A stretch of 39,304 nt of DNA from Sphingomonas sp. GM_Shp_1. GTDB taxonomy: Bacteria > Pseudomonadota > Alphaproteobacteria > Sphingomonadales > Sphingomonadaceae. Where the stretch lies: the NCBI RefSeq assembly GCF_026540895.1, contig NZ_JALNUR010000028.1:1-39304 (forward strand). Reading direction: 5' to 3'. The position numbers were made by a program, and so were the translations under genes. Shown here in pieces: positions 16,774-25,667 of the stretch. The notes under the pieces were generated by a model, which was not told the origin of the DNA, searched no databases, and saw only the letters and a list, made by a program, of their open reading frames with translations. How positions within the stretch are numbered: position 1 is the stretch's first letter; every line of letters starts with the position of its first letter.

Positions 16774-18350
16774 TCGCGCGGCTGAAGGCCTGGGGCAAGC
16801 GGCATTGGCCGCGCCTGGCGTTGCGGACCTATTTGTTCGCCAGCTTCTTTCTGGTCGCCGCGCTGCCGGGTGTGGGGGCGGTGGCGCTGCGGGTCTATGA
16901 GAACACGCTGGTTCGCCAGACCGAGGCGGAACTGGTGGCGCAAGGAGCGGCGCTGGCGGCCAGTGCCGGGGCGCTCTGGCCCGCCACCGCTCCGGGACGC
17001 GCCGTCCGGCGCGGGGAGCCGGTCTCGCCAAGTCCCTATGGCGCCAACGCCACCTCGGTCGATCTCAGCGCGACGCCGATCCTGCCCGAGCGCCCCGCCC
17101 CGGTCACTGCGCCGCCGCCCGCCCCCGATGCCCGGCAGGCGGAGATGCGGCTGGCCCCGGTGCTGGCCGACACCCGCGCGGCGACGCTCGCCTCGATCAT
17201 CCTGCTCGACCGGGATGGCCGGATCGTCACCGGCACCGCGCGGCGGGGGAGCTATGCCGATCTCCCGGAGGTGGAGGCGGCGCTGGGCGGCACGCCCCGC
17301 ACTGTCCTGCGCCGTGACGGACGGTACAAGGCGATCTACCGCTTCGACTGGCTGTCGCGCGCGGCGGCGACGCGGGTGCACCATGCGCGACCGATATGGG
17401 TCGACGGCCGGGTCGTCGGCGTGCTGCTGCTTTCGCGTTCGGCACGGTCGCTGTTCGTCGGGCTGTATCAGGATTGGGGGAAGATCGTCATCGGCGTGCT
17501 GGCGATCCTCGGCACGCTGATCCTGTTGTCGGGGGTGCTGTCCCGTGCCATCGCCCGCCCGATCGAGGAGTTGCAGGACGCCAGCCGCGATGTTGCGGCG
17601 GGGCGCGGCACGGTGCCTGCGATCCCCGCCACCGCCGCGATCGAGATCCAAGACCTCTACCGCGACTTCGCCGCCATGGCGCAGGCGATCGAGGCGCGGT
17701 CGCATTATCTGCGCAATTTCGCCCATGCGGTCAGCCATGAGTTCAAGACGCCGCTGACCGGCATTCGCGGCGCGATCGAACTGCTACAGGATCACGGCGG
17801 CACCATGTCCGCGACCGAGCGAGCACGCTTCCTCGCCAATGCGGATGCGGATGCGCAGCGCCTGACTCTGCTCGTCTCGCGCCTGCTCGATCTGGCGCGG
17901 GCGGACATGGGCGGGGCGGGAGTGAATGACGTCAGCGATGCGGTGGCGACGGTGCGAAAGCTGGCCGATGCGCATCGGCGGGAGGACGTGACCATCACGG
18001 TCATCGCATCCTCCGCCGCCATCCCCATCGCGCTCGCCGCGCAGACGCTGGAGGCGGTACTGACGACGCTGATCGAGAATGCGGCCCAGGCGGGGGCGGA
18101 TAGGCTTACCATCCATGTCGAGCGAGGCGAGCCGGCCGCGATCACCATCGCCGACAATGGCGGCGGCATCCCGCCGGGGGACCGCGAACGGATCTTCGAG
18201 CCCTTCTTCACCTCCCGCCGTGCGAGCGGCGGCACCGGCCTGGGCCTGCCCATCGCGCGGGCGCTGCTGGTCGGTGCGGGCGGGACGCTGGAACTGGTCG
18301 AGGACGGGCCAGGCACCACCATGCGGCTGACCTTACCGGGCGCGACTTAG
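16770..18350 (+). CDS. HAMP-containing sensor histidine kinase
   Basis: A 526-residue membrane kinase. TM1 is around residues 16-40, followed by a periplasmic sensor region of about 190 residues with a Pro/Ala-rich stretch (APVTAPPPAPDA). TM2 is around 235-258, then HAMP (RPIEELQDASRDVAAGRG). HisKA carries H323 in AVSHEFKTPLTGIRG. The ATPase domain shows ENAAQAGA (N box), ADNGGGIPP (G1) and GGTGLGLPIAR (G2). ATGA overlap with the response regulator shows coupling. The signal is unknown. The gene ends at a convergent junction with a multi-hairpin repeat. Confidence 0.94.
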   Translation: MIARLKAWGKRHWPRLALRTYLFASFFLVAALPGVGAVALRVYENTLVRQTEAELVAQGAALAASAGALWPATAPGRAVRRGEPVSPSPYGANATSVDLSATPILPERPAPVTAPPPAPDARQAEMRLAPVLADTRAATLASIILLDRDGRIVTGTARRGSYADLPEVEAALGGTPRTVLRRDGRYKAIYRFDWLSRAAATRVHHARPIWVDGRVVGVLLLSRSARSLFVGLYQDWGKIVIGVLAILGTLILLSGVLSRAIARPIEELQDASRDVAAGRGTVPAIPATAAIEIQDLYRDFAAMAQAIEARSHYLRNFAHAVSHEFKTPLTGIRGAIELLQDHGGTMSATERARFLANADADAQRLTLLVSRLLDLARADMGGAGVNDVSDAVATVRKLADAHRREDVTITVIASSAAIPIALAAQTLEAVLTTLIENAAQAGADRLTIHVERGEPAAITIADNGGGIPPGDRERIFEPFFTSRRASGGTGLGLPIARALLVGAGGTLELVEDGPGTTMRLTLPGAT

Positions 18351-18381
18351 GGCCGATCGACACTTATGCTGTTCCTTCTTT

Positions 18382-18576
18382 CCTCTCCCCTGGACAGGGG
18401 AGAGGGTTAGCGGAGCTTGCCAGCTTGCTGGCTAGCGCAGCTTGGGTGAGGGGTCGAGCGAGCCCAAGGGCTCGCGCGCTTTTGCGCGCTCCACCCCTCA
18501 CCCAACTCCGACTAAGCCTTTCGCTCACGCAAAGACCAAGTCTGCGCAACCCTCTCCCCTCTACGAGGGGCGAGGG
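18382..18576 (+). repeat. Multi-hairpin dispersed repeat, copy A
   Basis: About 195 bp between the convergent kinase and glycoside hydrolase genes. It contains successive hairpins: CTCTCCCC/GGGGAGAG at 18382-18405, GCCAGC/GCTGGC, GCGAGCC/GGCTCGC and GCGCGC/GCGCGC. The third and fourth of these are enclosed by TTGGGTGAGGGG and CCCCTCACCCAA. A second copy, about nine bases in ten identical by eye and in reverse orientation, lies at 29546-29741. Differences fall largely in loops. No ORF fits it; 18351-18613 holds no gene. Confidence 0.85.
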
Positions 18577-18613
18577 AAAAGAGGGGACATTCATGTGAGC
18601 AATCCCGTCCGCT

Positions 18614-20230
18614 TTAACGATAGCGGCCCATCGTCACCTTCAGCACCACGGGGCGGTCGACGATGTTGATGCCATAATCCGTCTGGTCGCCATTCCACAC
18701 CCGGTCCATGACCCAGCGGCCATCGGCATAATGGCCTTCCTCGACCCGGACGACCATCGCCTTGGGATCGGGCTGCGCGGGCTCCAGGCGGATGCGGACA
18801 TGGTCGCCGGTCAGCAGGAATTCGTCGCGCGACAGATGGATGACCGCGACGCCGCCGACCGGCTCGGCCTTCCACGGCGCGGGTTCGGACTTCAGCCAGG
18901 TCCAGCTCTTCTCGCCGAACTGCCATTGGCCGAACTCGGCCCGGACGCGCCAGTCGCCCATCACCGTCTCGCGGTCGCCGCCATCGTCGGGCCTTGCCGC
19001 GCCCCATGTCGGATGCTCGAACGCCGCCTGCGCCCAGTCGCGCATCACCCCGGCCACCGCGCCATAAGGCCCGGCAAAGGCATCGAGCGTCGCCGCATCC
19101 AGCGCCCGCGCGCCCAACGGATAGTTGAAGAAGCCGGTATCATCCATCCCGAACGGCGCGAAGCCGATCGCCCCGCGCCCCAGCGCCTCGTAGAAATAGC
19201 GGGCGAACTCGCGCGCATTGCCGATCTCCGGCACCAGCAGCGGATTGTCCGCCCGCGCATAGGCGTCGAGATACAGCCCGACATTCCCGCTCGCCCGGTC
19301 ATAGATGTCGGGCGCCTCGGCATCGAGCGAGGGCGCGGCGACCTTCCATATGTCGAGCACGTCCTGTTGCGGCCCGCCGCTCGCCACGCCATCGGGATCG
19401 GGCACGTTGGAGGGCCCCGCCAGCGCGGCGTTGACGTACATGGGCAGCGGCTTCACCGCCTTGCCCGCCGCCGCGATCTCGTCGATGTAGCGCGCCGTGT
19501 ACCAGGTGTTGAAGGCACGGTCCGCCTGTGCGCCGAACACCGCCTGCCAATGGCCCGGTTTCTTGCCGAGCTTTCGGACCAGTTCGCCCGGCACCGGCTT
19601 GTCGAACAAGGCCTGCGCCGAGCCCGAGAAATCGCGCGGGTTGCGATAGCTGCCGACCTCATTTTCGGGCTGGACCATGATCACCGTGTTCTGCGGATCA
19701 TGCTCCTTCAGATAGGTCATCAGCCGCACGAAGGCGCGCTTGTCCGCCTCCAGCGTGGTGCGCGCTATCGGGGTCAGTGCATAATGGTCCTGCCCGCCCC
19801 GCGTCTTCATCCGGGGGAAGCGGCGATTGTCCAGCTTGACCCAATCGGGCGTATAGCCGGGCGAGGTGTTCTTCCAGGTCCCGAACCAGAGCAACACGAC
19901 CCGCTTGTCATGCGCCCGCGCCTGTTCGAGCAGGGTCTGGAGGAAGGAGAAATCGAACCGCCCCTCGACAGGCTCTATCTGTTGCCAGGCGACGGAAATT
20001 TCGATCGTGTTGGCGTGGATGCGGTCAAGCATCGGCCAGACCTGCGGCAAGGCGGCGGCATAGTTGCTGGAATTGTTGACCTGTGCCCCCAGCATCAGGA
20101 ACGGTCGTCCATCGACCATCAGGGCATGACGCCCCGCCCTGGTCACGATGCGCGGCACCGCATCGCTCTGCGCGGCGACCGGCGTCGCCAGCCCCAGCGC
20201 CATGACGGCCCATCCCATTGCACGGCGCAT
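18614..20230 (-). CDS. DUF5597 glycoside hydrolase, GH35-like beta-galactosidase
   Basis: A 538-residue exported enzyme with a signal peptide (MRRAMGWAVMALGLATPVAAQ). The TIM-barrel starts around MVDGRPFLMLGAQVNNSSNY and contains NTIEISVAWQQIEPVEGRFDF. The probable acid/base is the glutamate in VQPENEVGSYR and the probable nucleophile is in LLVPEIGNA, as in GH35/GH42-type retaining galactosidases. The C-terminal beta domain from about residue 400 matches the DUF5597 type. It probably cleaves beta-galactosides from plant or algal polysaccharide in the periplasm. ATG 20230 follows GGGGAGGGG. No transporter gene adjoins it. Confidence 0.88.
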   Translation of the reverse strand: MRRAMGWAVMALGLATPVAAQSDAVPRIVTRAGRHALMVDGRPFLMLGAQVNNSSNYAAALPQVWPMLDRIHANTIEISVAWQQIEPVEGRFDFSFLQTLLEQARAHDKRVVLLWFGTWKNTSPGYTPDWVKLDNRRFPRMKTRGGQDHYALTPIARTTLEADKRAFVRLMTYLKEHDPQNTVIMVQPENEVGSYRNPRDFSGSAQALFDKPVPGELVRKLGKKPGHWQAVFGAQADRAFNTWYTARYIDEIAAAGKAVKPLPMYVNAALAGPSNVPDPDGVASGGPQQDVLDIWKVAAPSLDAEAPDIYDRASGNVGLYLDAYARADNPLLVPEIGNAREFARYFYEALGRGAIGFAPFGMDDTGFFNYPLGARALDAATLDAFAGPYGAVAGVMRDWAQAAFEHPTWGAARPDDGGDRETVMGDWRVRAEFGQWQFGEKSWTWLKSEPAPWKAEPVGGVAVIHLSRDEFLLTGDHVRIRLEPAQPDPKAMVVRVEEGHYADGRWVMDRVWNGDQTDYGINIVDRPVVLKVTMGRYR

Positions 20231-20361
20231 CGCAATCCCCTCCCCCGTCGGCGCTATGGCCGCGCCCTGCCGCTTCTGTGCACGGGGATGCGTGCCGTAT
20301 CAACCGGCAGAGAGGTGTCGAAGAGTCTCAGCCCTTCTCCAAGGGCCTATTCCGACGCGGG

Positions 20362-20556
20362 TCAGGCGGCGTGCGACGCCGCTCCGACGACCGCCCGCGC
20401 ATCGCGTGCCGCCTCGGTCCGCAGCGATCGTTGCGCCATCGCCGACCAAGCCGCTTCGGCGCGCAGGCAACGGTCGCGGACATTGGCCAGGTCCGACTCA
20501 TCGGCCTGGTGACGGCAATCGGCGGCACGTTGCAGATACATTTCGGAGTCACGCAT
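20362..20556 (-). CDS. Small conserved-looking soluble protein
   Basis: A 64-residue protein beginning MRDSEMYLQRAADCRHQADE, with the pattern SDLANVRDRCLRAEAAWSAMA in the middle and an Ala/Arg-rich end. It reads as an amphipathic, helical, cysteine-containing (C14, C30) protein of the kind found across sphingomonads and other alphaproteobacteria, without an assigned function. ATG 20556 has AAGG upstream. It stands alone between the glycosidase and the cold-shock gene. Confidence 0.7.
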   Translation of the reverse strand: MRDSEMYLQRAADCRHQADESDLANVRDRCLRAEAAWSAMAQRSLRTEAARDARAVVGAASHAA

Positions 20557-20590
20557 GACGGGGCCTTTCCGATGGAGAAATTGAGGGCAG

Positions 20591-20633
20591 GCAAAACGAT
20601 CGAGGGGGCGGGATCAACCAACCCCGCCCCCTC
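20591..20633 (-). terminator. Intrinsic terminator of the cold-shock gene
   Basis: On the minus strand, a stem GAGGGGGCGGG/CCCGCCCCCTC (20623-20633 with 20602-20612) is followed by CGATCGTTTTG. It lies directly after the cold-shock gene stop at 20642. Confidence 0.8.
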
Positions 20634-20641
20634 GTCATCAA

Positions 20642-20854
20642 TCAATCGACCGGCTGGAGATTGACCGCCGCCATCTTGCCGCGACGATCCTCTTCGAGTT
20701 CATAGCCGATGCGCTGGTTCTGCTGCAGCGTGATCATCCCGGCCCGCTCCACGGCGGAGACATGGACGAAGGCGTCGGTGCCGCCATTGTCCGGGGTGAT
20801 GAAACCATAGCCCTTGTCGGCGTTGAAGAATTTGACGGTTCCGTTCTGGCTCAT
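20642..20854 (-). CDS. Cold-shock domain protein (CspA family)
   Basis: A 70-residue single cold-shock domain. RNP1 is KGYGFITP and RNP2 is DAFVHVSAV; the start NGTVKFFNADKGYGF is classical. It binds single-stranded RNA or DNA and acts as an RNA chaperone. The chosen start ATG 20854 has GAAGGAA 7 nt upstream; the longer frame to 20938 would place non-family sequence in front. The 130-bp upstream region (20855-20986) contains no gene and probably includes a long 5' leader, usual for csp genes. An intrinsic terminator follows. Confidence 0.95.
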   Translation of the reverse strand: MSQNGTVKFFNADKGYGFITPDNGGTDAFVHVSAVERAGMITLQQNQRIGYELEEDRRGKMAAVNLQPVD

Positions 20855-20986
20855 GATATTTCCTTCGTTAACGGGTCTGCCGGAGACCGGCGGGCCCAAG
20901 GGGCCTCGACAGCAGGGAAAGAAGAAAAAAGGCCGCAAAGCGCCGAAAACCGTCGATATGCGACTAAAGCGCTTATCAGATGGGGA

Positions 20987-21361
20987 TCAGGCGGCCAGTT
21001 CGCAAGCACCCGCGCGGCGCAATGGCGGCGCGATGCGGCGATATTCGGCGGCAAGGCGCAATATGTCCTTGGTGGTGAAGATCGTGGGATCGTCGCGATC
21101 CGCCTCGCGCCAGTCGCCGATCTCGGCCATCCGCACCGGGCGCATCGCGACCAGGCCGACCCAGTGGGCGAGCAGCACGTCGAGTTCGCGAAAGCCGTTG
21201 GCGGTGACGCGCGCCCGCACGATCCGCCCCCCCTCGGTCATGTCCGAGAAACGCGTGGTCCAGAGCGGGGCGATACGCTCCTCCACCACGCGGATGCCGT
21301 TCATCAGGGCGCTGTGCGCGCGGTCCCGTTCCGCCTCGGACGGGATGGCAAGGCGGCTCAA
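20987..21361 (-). CDS. Hypothetical protein, TTG start, translationally coupled
   Basis: A 124-residue soluble protein without a family I recognise. It contains LMNGIRVVEERIAPLWTTRFSDMTEGGRIVRARVT, described here in two halves, and a helical C-terminus (TKDILRLAAEYRRIAPPLRRAG). The longest start is a TTG at 21361, overlapping the stop of an upstream mini-ORF as TTGA; an internal ATG at 21304 is an alternative. Codon use is typical of the window (strong third-position GC), which supports coding. It ends 132 bp before the cold-shock start, in the same direction. Confidence 0.6.
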   Translation of the reverse strand: MSRLAIPSEAERDRAHSALMNGIRVVEERIAPLWTTRFSDMTEGGRIVRARVTANGFRELDVLLAHWVGLVAMRPVRMAEIGDWREADRDDPTIFTTKDILRLAAEYRRIAPPLRRAGACELAA

Positions 21362-21423
21362 TGACGCCCCGCCCGGCGCCAGTACCAGCGTCGCAGCCAG
21401 CGGGTGACGAGGCGCGCGATCAT
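21358..21423 (-). CDS. 21-residue basic mini-ORF
   Basis: ATG 21423 to TGA 21358 encodes a very basic, tryptophan-rich peptide (IARLVTRWLRRWYWRRAGRH after the first Met) with an amphipathic helical look. AAGGG lies ~7 nt upstream. Its start overlaps the stop of the mini-ORF before it (ATGA), and its stop overlaps the TTG of the next gene. Too short to support by family; the double overlap is the evidence. It could be a leader peptide. Confidence 0.35.
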   Translation of the reverse strand: MIARLVTRWLRRWYWRRAGRH

Positions 21424-21485
21424 GCGGTTCGCCCTTGCCGGACGGCGCGGACGTCGCGATCGGTGGGGCGGGACAGGCTGGTCAT
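21420..21485 (-). CDS. 21-residue mini-ORF with good ribosome site
   Basis: ATG 21485 is preceded by GGAG at a 7-nt spacing. The peptide MTSLSRPTDRDVRAVRQGRT plus a final Ala ends at a TGA that overlaps the next ATG (21420-21423). It is the first ORF of a three-step chain leading to the 124-residue protein. It could equally be a regulatory upstream ORF or a chance ORF. Confidence 0.35.
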   Translation of the reverse strand: MTSLSRPTDRDVRAVRQGRTA

Positions 21486-21803
21486 CACAAGGCTCCGACG
21501 CGACAAGCGGGAGCACGAGGTCTCTCAGCCGCCAGCGCTTGCGAAATTTCAAACCGGCGATGGCTACGGGTACCACGTCGCGCCGCTCGCGTCGCGCCAT
21601 TTTTGTCGGAGGTTAAAGGGGTTAGCGCGCCGTTTCCCATAACCCTTATCCCATGATATTTTTTCGCGACACCAAAATGGCTTACGCGCGTTGTCCACTA
21701 GGATTTCCGCCCGTTTCGTAGCCACCCGTCCCCGATATCGGGGTAGCGGATTGCAGCGCAATGTGATGGACCATCCGAAACGGGGTTGAGAGGAGTCGGG
21801 ACA
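21486..21803. promoter_or_regulatory. Divergent intergenic region with palindrome CCCCGATATCGGGG
   Basis: A 318-bp gap between the minus-strand mini-ORF chain and paoA. It must hold both promoters. A perfect 14-bp palindrome, CCCCGATATCGGGG, lies at 21730-21743, about 60 bp upstream of the paoA start, and is a candidate operator or hairpin. The AT-rich stretch around 21655-21680 (GATATTTTTTCGCG) is a plausible promoter zone. No gene is supported here. Confidence 0.45.
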
Positions 21804-22442
21804 TTGGCGGATAACGGACGGGTTTCCATGTCGCGGCGCGGCGTGATCGTGGGGAGCGCAGCGACCGCGATGGCCGCCTCCGCGCCTGTCGAGGCTCAGG
21901 AGAAGAAGACGACCATGCCGCCCGATCCCGCCGCGATGAGCGTCACCATGAAGGTCAACGGCAAGCCGCGCACCCTGTCGCTCGATCCGCGCACCACGCT
22001 GCTCGACACGTTGCGCGAACATCTGCACCTGACCGGCACCAAGAAGGGCTGCGACCATGGCCAGTGCGGCGCGTGCACGGTCATCGTCAACGGGCAGCGG
22101 ATCAACAGCTGCCTCTCGCTGGCGCTTCAGCATGAGGGCGACAGCATCACCACCATCGAGGGGCTGGGCACGCCCGAAAAGCTCCACCCGATGCAGGCCG
22201 CCTTCGTGCGGCACGACGGCTATCAATGCGGCTATTGCACGCCGGGGCAAATCTGCTCGGCGGTGGCGGTGCTGGACGAGATCAAGCGCGGCGTGCCCAG
22301 CCATGTCCAGGCCGACCTGACCGCCCGGCCCCAGGCCACCAACATGGAACTGCGCGAGCGGATGAGCGGCAATATCTGCCGCTGCGGGGCCTATTCCAAC
22401 ATCGCCGAGGCCATGGCCGAAGTCGCGGGAGGCAAGGCATGA
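21804..22442 (+). CDS. paoA: Aldehyde oxidoreductase [2Fe-2S] subunit with Tat signal
   Basis: A 212-residue iron-sulfur subunit of a periplasmic xanthine-oxidase-family aldehyde oxidoreductase (PaoABC/YagTSR type). The N-terminus [19 protein letters not shown] is a twin-arginine signal. The ferredoxin-like domain has [12 protein letters not shown]...INSC, and the second cluster domain has QCGYCTPGQ...NICRCGAY, so both [2Fe-2S] sites are intact. TTG 21804 has AGGAG 8 nt upstream; an ATG at 21828, right before the RR motif, is an equally usable start. The stop overlaps the paoB start (ATGA). Electrons pass from the Mo centre through these clusters to FAD in PaoB. Confidence 0.92.
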   Translation: MADNGRVSMSRRGVIVGSAATAMAASAPVEAQEKKTTMPPDPAAMSVTMKVNGKPRTLSLDPRTTLLDTLREHLHLTGTKKGCDHGQCGACTVIVNGQRINSCLSLALQHEGDSITTIEGLGTPEKLHPMQAAFVRHDGYQCGYCTPGQICSAVAVLDEIKRGVPSHVQADLTARPQATNMELRERMSGNICRCGAYSNIAEAMAEVAGGKA

Positions 22443-23389
22443 AGGCTTTCACCTATGAGCGGGCCAAGGACCCCGTCGCCGCCGCCCGCGCCGCCGCCCG
22501 GCCCGGTGCCAAGTTCCTCGCGGGCGGAACCAACCTGCTCGACCTGATGAAGATCGAGGTGGAGACGCCGACCCATCTGATCGACGTTCAGGACCTGGGG
22601 CTCGACCGGATCGAGAAGACCAAGGAAGGTGGTCTGCGCATCGGGGCCTTCGCCACCAATACCGCGCTCGCCGCCGATGAGCGGGTGCGGCGCGATTACG
22701 GCGTCCTGTCGCGCGCGATCGTCGCGGGCGCGAGCGGCCAGTTGCGCAACAAGGCGACGACGGCGGGCAATCTGCTCCAGCGCACCCGCTGCCCCTACTT
22801 CTACGACACCAACATGGCCTGCAACAAGCGCAAGCCCGGCACCGGGTGCAGCGCGATCGGCGGCTATTCGCGCCAGTTGGCGGTCGTCGGGTCGAGCAAC
22901 GACTGCATCGCCACCAACCCCAGCGACATGAACGTCGCGATGCGGGTGCTGGACGCGGTGGTCGAGACGGTGAACCCCGAAGGCCAGACCCGCGCCATCC
23001 CGATCGCGGACTTCCACCGCTTGCCGGGGAATACCCCGCATATCGAGACGACGCTGCAACCGGGCGAGTTGATCACCGCCGTCACCCTGCCCCGTCCGAT
23101 CGGCGGCACGCATATCTATGAGAAGGTGCGCGACCGCGCCTCCTATGCCTTCGCGCTCGTCTCGGTGGCGGCGGTGGTGCAGAAGGACGGCACGGGCCGC
23201 GTCGCGCTGGGCGGCGTCGCGCAGAAGCCCTGGCGGGTCGAGGCGGCCGAGGCCGCGATGCCGCAGGGGGCCAAGGCGGTCACGGCGACGCTGCTCGCCG
23301 ATGCCCGCCCGACCCAGGACAATGCCTATAAGGTGCCGCTCGTCGAACGGACGCTGGCGGCCGTCATCAGCCAGGCGAGGACCGCATGA
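22439..23389 (+). CDS. paoB: Aldehyde oxidoreductase FAD-binding subunit
   Basis: A 316-residue FAD subunit of the CO-dehydrogenase medium-chain/PaoB type. The FAD loop is [15 protein letters not shown], and [14 protein letters not shown] follows. Cysteines C118, C128, C137 and C156 match the four cysteines that give PaoB its extra [4Fe-4S] cluster, a feature separating PaoB from ordinary xanthine dehydrogenase FAD subunits. Its start and stop overlap paoA and paoC respectively, so the three genes are translationally coupled. Confidence 0.93.
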   Translation: MKAFTYERAKDPVAAARAAARPGAKFLAGGTNLLDLMKIEVETPTHLIDVQDLGLDRIEKTKEGGLRIGAFATNTALAADERVRRDYGVLSRAIVAGASGQLRNKATTAGNLLQRTRCPYFYDTNMACNKRKPGTGCSAIGGYSRQLAVVGSSNDCIATNPSDMNVAMRVLDAVVETVNPEGQTRAIPIADFHRLPGNTPHIETTLQPGELITAVTLPRPIGGTHIYEKVRDRASYAFALVSVAAVVQKDGTGRVALGGVAQKPWRVEAAEAAMPQGAKAVTATLLADARPTQDNAYKVPLVERTLAAVISQARTA

Positions 23390-25605
23390 AGTTCACAGAG
23401 CCGGCAGGCACCAACCCCATCGACCGCATGACCGTGGTCGGGCGCGCGCAGGACCGGATCGACGGCCCGCGAAAGACCAGCGGCACCGCGCCCTATGCCT
23501 ATGAACATCATGCCGAGGCGCCCAACGCCGCCTATGGCTGGATCATCGGCGCGGCGATCGCCAAAGGGCGCATCCGTTCGATGAACCTCGACGATGCACG
23601 CGGCGCGCCGGGCGTGCTGGGCATCGTCACCGCCCAAGAGGCGGGCAAGCTGGGCAAGGGCAATTTCAACACAGTCAAGCTGCTCGGCGGGCCGGAGATC
23701 GACCATTATCATCAGGCGGTCGCCATCGTCGTCGCCGAGACCTTCGAGCAGGCGCGCGCCGCCGCCGGGCTGGTCCGCATCGACTATGAGCGTGTCAAGG
23801 GCCAATATGACCTGGCCGAAGCGCTGAAGACCGCTCCCCTGACCGGCGGCGACAGCGACGAGGGCAGCAAGGCCCCCGCCGCCGACCGCACCGGCAAATT
23901 CGAGACCGCCTTCGCAGCCGCGCCGGTGACGCTCGATGCGACCTACACCACCCCCGACCACAGCCATGCGATGATGGAGCCCTTCGCCTCGATCGCGTCA
24001 TGGTACGGGGATCAGGTGACGGTGTGGACCTCGAACCAGATGATCGCCTGGGGGCGCGGCGATCTGGCAAAGACGCTGGGGCTGCCCAAGGAGAAGGTTC
24101 GACTGATCTCGCCCTATGTCGGCGGCGGGTTCGGGGGTAAGCTGTTCCTGCGGGCCGATGCGGTCATGGCGGCGCTCGGCGCGCGGGCGGTCGGACGGCC
24201 GGTGAAGGTCGCGATGCAGCGCCCCTTGATGGCGAACAACTCCACCCACCGGCCCGCCACGACCCAGCGCATCCGCATCGGCGCGGCCAAGGACGGCACG
24301 ATCCAGGCCATCGCGCACGAAAGCGGCTCGGGCGATCAGCCCGGCGGCGGGCCGGAGACGGCGGTCAACCAGACCAAGCTGCTCTATGCCGGGCCTAACC
24401 GGCTGACCTCGATGCGGCTGGCGGTAATGAACCTGCCGGAGGGCAATGCGATGCGCGCGCCCGGCGAGGCGCCGGGCATGATGGCGCTGGAAATCGCGAT
24501 GGACGAGATGGCCGAGAAGCTGGGGCTCGACCCGGTCGCCTTCCGCGTCAAGAACGACACGCAGGTCGATCCCGAAAAGCCCGACCGTCGCTTTTCACAG
24601 CGTCAGCTCGTCCGTTGCCTGGAGGAAGGCGCGCAGCGCTTCGGCTGGTCGCGGCGCAATGCCAAGCCGGCACAAGTGCGCGACGGACGCTGGCTGGTCG
24701 GCATGGGCGTCGCCTCCGCCTTTCGCAACCATATGAACATGAAGTCCGCCGCCCGCGTCACGCTGGGCAAGGACGGTCGGGTCGTGGTCGAAACCGACAT
24801 GACCGATATCGGCACCGGCAGCTATACCATCGTCGCCCAGACCGCCGCCGAAATGATGGGCCTTCCGATGAGCGCGGTCGAGGTCCGGCTTGGCGACAGC
24901 GACTTTCCCGTCTCGGCGGGTTCGGGCGGCCAGTGGGGCGCGGCCAATGCGACGGCGGGCGTCTATGCGGCGTGCGTCAAGTTGCGTGAGGCTGTGGCGC
25001 AGCGGTTGGGGTTCAACTCCGCCGACCTGACCTTCGCGGACGGCAAGGTCACGGGGGGCAATCGCTCCGTGTCGCTCAAGGACGCGGCGGCGTCCGGCCC
25101 CCTATCGGCGGAGGACCGGATCGAGTTCGGCGATCTCGACAAGAGCTGGCAGCTATCCACCTTCGGCGCGCATTTCGTCGAGGTCGGGGTGGACGCCTAT
25201 ACCGGCGTGACCCGCCTTCGCCGGATGCTGGCGGTCTGCGCGGCGGGGCGTATCTTGAACCCCAAGGCGGCGCGCAGCCAGGTCATCGGCGCGATGACCA
25301 TGGGCGTGGGATCGGCGCTGATGGAGGAACTGGCGGTCGACAAACGGTTCGGCTTCTTCGTGAACCACGACCTGGCGGGCTATGAAGTGCCGGTCCATGC
25401 CGACATTCCGCATCAGGAGGTGATCTTCCTGGAGGAAGCCGATGACAAGGCCAATCCGATGAAGGCCAAGGGCGTCGGCGAACTCGGCCTGTGCGGGGTC
25501 GGCGCGGCGATCGCCAATGCGGTCTATAACGCGACGGGCGTGCGCATCCGCGACTATCCGCTGACGCTGGAAAAGCATCTGGATCGCCTGCCCGTCGTGG
25601 CGTAA
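23386..25605 (+). CDS. paoC: Aldehyde oxidoreductase molybdenum-binding subunit
   Basis: A 739-residue large subunit that binds the molybdenum cofactor and oxidises aldehydes to carboxylic acids. Recognisable parts are [17 protein letters not shown] cofactor-entry sequence near residue 30, [32 protein letters not shown] and the catalytic glutamate E699 in [12 protein letters not shown] (E692 in E. coli PaoC). Length fits PaoC (about 730). It has no signal of its own and would be exported with PaoA via Tat. A gene for the PaoD/XdhC-type cofactor-insertion chaperone is not found in the window. Confidence 0.95.
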   Translation: MKFTEPAGTNPIDRMTVVGRAQDRIDGPRKTSGTAPYAYEHHAEAPNAAYGWIIGAAIAKGRIRSMNLDDARGAPGVLGIVTAQEAGKLGKGNFNTVKLLGGPEIDHYHQAVAIVVAETFEQARAAAGLVRIDYERVKGQYDLAEALKTAPLTGGDSDEGSKAPAADRTGKFETAFAAAPVTLDATYTTPDHSHAMMEPFASIASWYGDQVTVWTSNQMIAWGRGDLAKTLGLPKEKVRLISPYVGGGFGGKLFLRADAVMAALGARAVGRPVKVAMQRPLMANNSTHRPATTQRIRIGAAKDGTIQAIAHESGSGDQPGGGPETAVNQTKLLYAGPNRLTSMRLAVMNLPEGNAMRAPGEAPGMMALEIAMDEMAEKLGLDPVAFRVKNDTQVDPEKPDRRFSQRQLVRCLEEGAQRFGWSRRNAKPAQVRDGRWLVGMGVASAFRNHMNMKSAARVTLGKDGRVVVETDMTDIGTGSYTIVAQTAAEMMGLPMSAVEVRLGDSDFPVSAGSGGQWGAANATAGVYAACVKLREAVAQRLGFNSADLTFADGKVTGGNRSVSLKDAAASGPLSAEDRIEFGDLDKSWQLSTFGAHFVEVGVDAYTGVTRLRRMLAVCAAGRILNPKAARSQVIGAMTMGVGSALMEELAVDKRFGFFVNHDLAGYEVPVHADIPHQEVIFLEEADDKANPMKAKGVGELGLCGVGAAIANAVYNATGVRIRDYPLTLEKHLDRLPVVA

Positions 25606-25618
25606 CCCCGGCGAAGCT

Positions 25619-25664
25619 ACCCTCACCTTCCCGCTCACCGCAGGTGGGTGGGAAGGGTGAGGGT
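25619..25664. terminator. Hairpin between convergent paoC and halogenase genes
   Basis: ACCCTCACCTTCCC and GGGAAGGGTGAGGGT pair over 14 bp with one bulged G. It fills the 62-bp gap between the two stop codons and so may terminate both transcripts. It lacks a clear T tract on either side. Confidence 0.6.
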
Positions 25665-25667
25665 GTC

